Shown here piece by piece: positions 63,223 to 64,000 of a stretch of 64,000 nucleotides of DNA. The notes under the pieces are model-generated. The model searched no databases, was not told the DNA's origin, and was given only the letters and a program-made list of their open reading frames with translations. The DNA comes from Poriferisodalis sp026713105 (GTDB lineage: Bacteria; Actinomycetota; Acidimicrobiia; Acidimicrobiales; Poriferisodalaceae). Position numbers and translations under genes: made by a program. Within the stretch, counting starts at the first letter, position 1, and every line of letters begins with the position of its first letter. The stretch covers positions 2,542,001 through 2,606,000 of the forward strand of contig OZ220472.1 of assembly GCA_965115995.1 (NCBI GenBank), given 5' to 3'.

Positions 63223-64000
63223 ATGGCTGTGCCGGTTGCCGAGGTGGACATGCCCGAAATCGGCCTCGACGCCGACGCCAGCGAAGTGCAGCGCCGGGCT
63301 GCGCTGACCGATCTGGCTGCGCGTACCTGGATCGCCCGCACCCCGCTGGGATACGTCATCACCCGGCACGCGGACGTGACCGCCATGCTGCGGGATCGGC
63401 GCTGGTTCAGCGCCATCGGCCTCATCGCCCAGATGCAAGGCGTCGACGACCCCGAATGGAACCGTCGCAGCGGGCAGAACATCCTGGGCATGGAAGGTGA
63501 CGAGCATCAGCGGCTGCGTCGGCTCGTGGGACCGGCATTCACTCCAAAGGCGGCCGAACGGCTGCGCCCGTTCATGGCCGAAGTCATCAATGAGCTGGCA
63601 GACCCGCTGTGCGCCCGCGGCCACGGCGATTTTGTCGTCGAAGTCTGCGAGCCGTACCCGATACCGATTGTCTGCGAACTGCTGGGTGCCCCCCGAGACG
63701 ACTGGGAGCTGTTCAGCCGCCTCGCCACCGACATTTTCCGAGTGTTCAACGGCAACCTGGCGCGCGACCTGCAAACGATCATGGCCGCTCAGGACGAGAT
63801 GGGCGCCTACATGTCCCAGCTCATCGCCGAACGGCGAGCCGAGCCCCGCGATGACCTGCTCTCGGATCTGATCGCTGCGGAGGAAGCAGGTGACCGGCTG
63901 ACCACCGAGGAGATGCAGTCGCTGGCCAATGCCGTGCTGCTCGCCGGCACCGACACCACGCGAAATCAGCTCGCCTGCGCTGTGGAGCTCTTCGCTCGCA
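63223..64000 (+). CDS. Cytochrome P450 (3' end outside window)
   Basis: The first 259 residues of a class I bacterial P450. The C-helix region GDEHQRLRRLVGPAFTPK, PYPIPIVCELLGAP and the I-helix oxygen-binding motif LLAGTDTTRNQL are all in place. The heme-binding Cys loop and ExxR lie beyond the edge. It would oxidise a substrate with O2 and a ferredoxin. Leaderless start. Divergent from the enoyl-CoA hydratase gene. Substrate unknown. Confidence 0.9.
   Translation, partial: MAVPVAEVDMPEIGLDADASEVQRRAALTDLAARTWIARTPLGYVITRHADVTAMLRDRRWFSAIGLIAQMQGVDDPEWNRRSGQNILGMEGDEHQRLRRLVGPAFTPKAAERLRPFMAEVINELADPLCARGHGDFVVEVCEPYPIPIVCELLGAPRDDWELFSRLATDIFRVFNGNLARDLQTIMAAQDEMGAYMSQLIAERRAEPRDDLLSDLIAAEEAGDRLTTEEMQSLANAVLLAGTDTTRNQLACAVELFAR

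Overview
The window is a GC-rich, densely coded chromosome segment of about 58 protein genes. No gap without a gene exceeds about 250 bases, and I see no rRNA, tRNA, CRISPR array, transposase or prophage. The gene mix suggests an uncultured high-GC actinobacterium, most likely of the Acidimicrobiia type: five luciferase-like (F420/FMN) oxidoreductases, three amidohydrolase-2 proteins, paired CaiB/BaiF CoA-transferases, acyl-CoA carboxylase subunits, an SCO6745-type protein, NIPSNAP proteins, and many GTG starts. About fourteen genes appear to be read from leaderless transcripts (TAnnnT six to eight bases before the start codon), as in Actinobacteria. The taxonomic placement is inference.

Layout. 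1-2408: two tandem substrate-binding lipoproteins (the first cut by the window edge). 2.6-15.5 kb: housekeeping and metabolic genes (LLM oxidoreductase, ABC-F ATPase, metallophosphoesterase, SurE, two MFS carriers, SDR, sterol-desaturase-like hydroxylase, 5-formyl-THF cyclo-ligase, NIPSNAP, Tag glycosylase coupled to an LLM enzyme, VOC protein). 15.5-19.0 kb: a minus-strand block holding a UGSC-family selenoprotein gene, a 260-residue unknown, a 354-residue CxxC protein and a TIGR00266/AIM24 protein. 19-31.8 kb: amidohydrolase, vWA protein, an Ala/Gly-rich unknown, HpaI-type aldolase, NIPSNAP, PaaK-like ligase, LLM enzyme, DapC-like aminotransferase, a large lipoprotein, a nitroreductase-SRPBCC fusion and GluQ. 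31.8-43.4 kb: LolD/FtsX-type ABC exporter, LLM-carboxyltransferase pair, LLM enzyme, SCO6745 protein, and a coupled acyltransferase-CoA-transferase-CoA-transferase operon. 43.4-59.5 kb: MaoC hydratase, M1 lipoprotein peptidase, dienelactone hydrolase, amidohydrolase, Fic protein, esterase, O-methyltransferase, biotin-dependent acyl-CoA carboxylase beta+alpha, tandem SulP transporters, HSL-type hydrolase. 59.6-64 kb: an RHH-MNT/HEPN toxin-antitoxin pair, amidohydrolase, zinc-type dehydrogenase, enoyl-CoA hydratase, and a P450 cut by the window end.

The main discovery is at 15565-16083. An in-frame UGA at 15808-15810 splits what conventional gene calling would report as two fragments. Read as selenocysteine it gives a 172-residue protein with the motif U-G-S-C-S-S-C. 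A perfect 9-bp hairpin with a G-first triloop lies 10 bases after the UGA, where a bacterial SECIS belongs. Secondary points are the leaderless promoter architecture, a ribbon-helix-helix/MNT fusion antitoxin whose likely operator abuts its start codon, palindromes before the Fic gene, and a 26-codon ORF between the carboxylase subunits.
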